Shown here: positions 63,888-64,000 of the stretch, in pieces
Layout of the letters: each line of letters opens with the position of its first letter
Position numbering within the stretch: the stretch's first letter is position 1
Source of the DNA: Rhodocyclaceae bacterium
Lineage (GTDB): Bacteria; Pseudomonadota; Gammaproteobacteria; Burkholderiales; Rhodocyclaceae
Length of the DNA: 64,000 nucleotides
Reading direction: 5' to 3'
NCBI GenBank assembly: GCA_022072095.1
Contig: JAJVIJ010000013.1
Span: forward strand, 45,273-109,272
Notes under the pieces: model-generated
Told to the model about the DNA's origin: nothing
The model's database searches: none
The model's input: the letters and a program-made list of their open reading frames with translations, nothing else
Translations under genes and position numbers: made by a program

Positions 63888-64000
63888 CGACGCAGCGCAT
63901 CCATGGCCGCGCTTGCAGCCGATTGCTCCGCGGCGCGGCGGCTCGGGCCCGAGCCCAGGCAGCGAAGCGAGCGCGCCGGCACCTCGCAGACGACGTCGAA
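63884..64000 (-). CDS. rnc: Ribonuclease III, C-terminal part
   Basis: 38 codons and the stop are in the window; the gene begins beyond the right edge. The frame reads FDVVCEVPARSLRCLGSGPS then RRAAEQSAASAAMDALRR, the end of the double-stranded RNA-binding domain. The stop overlaps the era start, the standard rnc-era linkage. Confidence 0.92.
   Translation of the reverse strand, partial: FDVVCEVPARSLRCLGSGPSRRAAEQSAASAAMDALRR

Noticed and set aside
1..64000. CRISPR arrays, insertion sequences, prophage genes and integrase/attachment sites
   Set aside because: None seen. The tRNA-Thr gene has no adjacent integrase, and the toxin-antitoxin module shows no flanking direct repeats that I could find by eye.

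Overview
The window is about 66-68% GC by eye and reads as a betaproteobacterial chromosome, most likely of the order Burkholderiales. Support comes from two orphan Bug-type (TctC) solute receptors, the order rnc-era-recO-pdxJ-acpS-nagZ-uvrC-pgsA, an elongation factor P with Arg32, a DUF2863 protein, the ispZ-yciI-bolA-ppiC block, FlhDC/FliA-type flagellar control and PEP-CTERM/exosortase-associated proteins. I cannot fix the family or genus from sequence alone. I saw no transposase, phage gene, integrase or CRISPR array.

Layout. 1-7.7 kb (all minus): an EpsA-like LuxR regulator, a PEP-CTERM protein, a secreted PstS-like protein, an intrinsic terminator, then a two-partner secretion pair (tpsB, and tpsA running off the left edge). 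7.8-12.8 kb: an ankyrin protein, azlCD amino-acid exporter, tRNA-Thr(UGU), an SDR, and a divergent VOC protein and old-yellow-enzyme pair. 12.8-18.4 kb: flagellar genes flgAMN (minus) divergent from flgBCDEF (plus). The rod/hook cluster stops at flgF and is followed by a PEP-CTERM/XrtA-type glycosyltransferase. 19.9-24.5 kb: an acyl-CoA catabolic operon with two acyl-CoA dehydrogenases, an enoyl-CoA hydratase, a 107-aa orphan and an HMG-CoA-lyase-type protein. 24.6-27.2 kb: an MBOAT/SGNH acyl-transfer pair. 27.2-28.8 kb: a Xre/RES toxin-antitoxin module abutting the 3' remnant of a HerA-like (YjgR/DUF853) ATPase gene. 28.9-37.4 kb (minus): glmS, glmU, motB, motA, flhC, flhD and an HDOD-REC-GGDEF diguanylate cyclase. 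37.6-45.9 kb (mostly plus): Nudix, a TonB-like protein, HNH nuclease, Bug receptor, efp, DUF2863, msrB, flavodoxin, yciB/ispZ, yciI, bolA and a PpiC-type isomerase. 46-52.5 kb (minus): a tetR-mfp-rnd-omp tripartite efflux operon. 52.7-55.6 kb: a second Bug receptor, nitronate monooxygenase, a small ORF and the 4.5S SRP RNA. 55.7-64 kb (minus): uracil-DNA glycosylase, rimI, tsaB, pgsA, uvrC, nagZ, acpS, pdxJ, recO, era and the 3' end of rnc, most joined by 4-base start/stop overlaps.

Genes working together. FlhDC is the flagellar master regulator. A near-consensus FliA (sigma-28) promoter precedes motA and a weaker one precedes flgM, so the two separated flagellar blocks appear to share one regulatory hierarchy, with a c-di-GMP enzyme encoded beside flhDC. 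The EpsA-like regulator, PEP-CTERM protein, XrtA-type glycosyltransferase and MBOAT/SGNH pair all point to a sorted-protein/exopolysaccharide programme. The strongest candidates for a second look are the toxin-antitoxin module breaking a HerA-like gene, the secreted PstS-like/PEP-CTERM/two-partner-secretion locus with a terminator against the tpsB start, and two 12-bp tandem repeats that duplicate start codons (tpsB and flgN).
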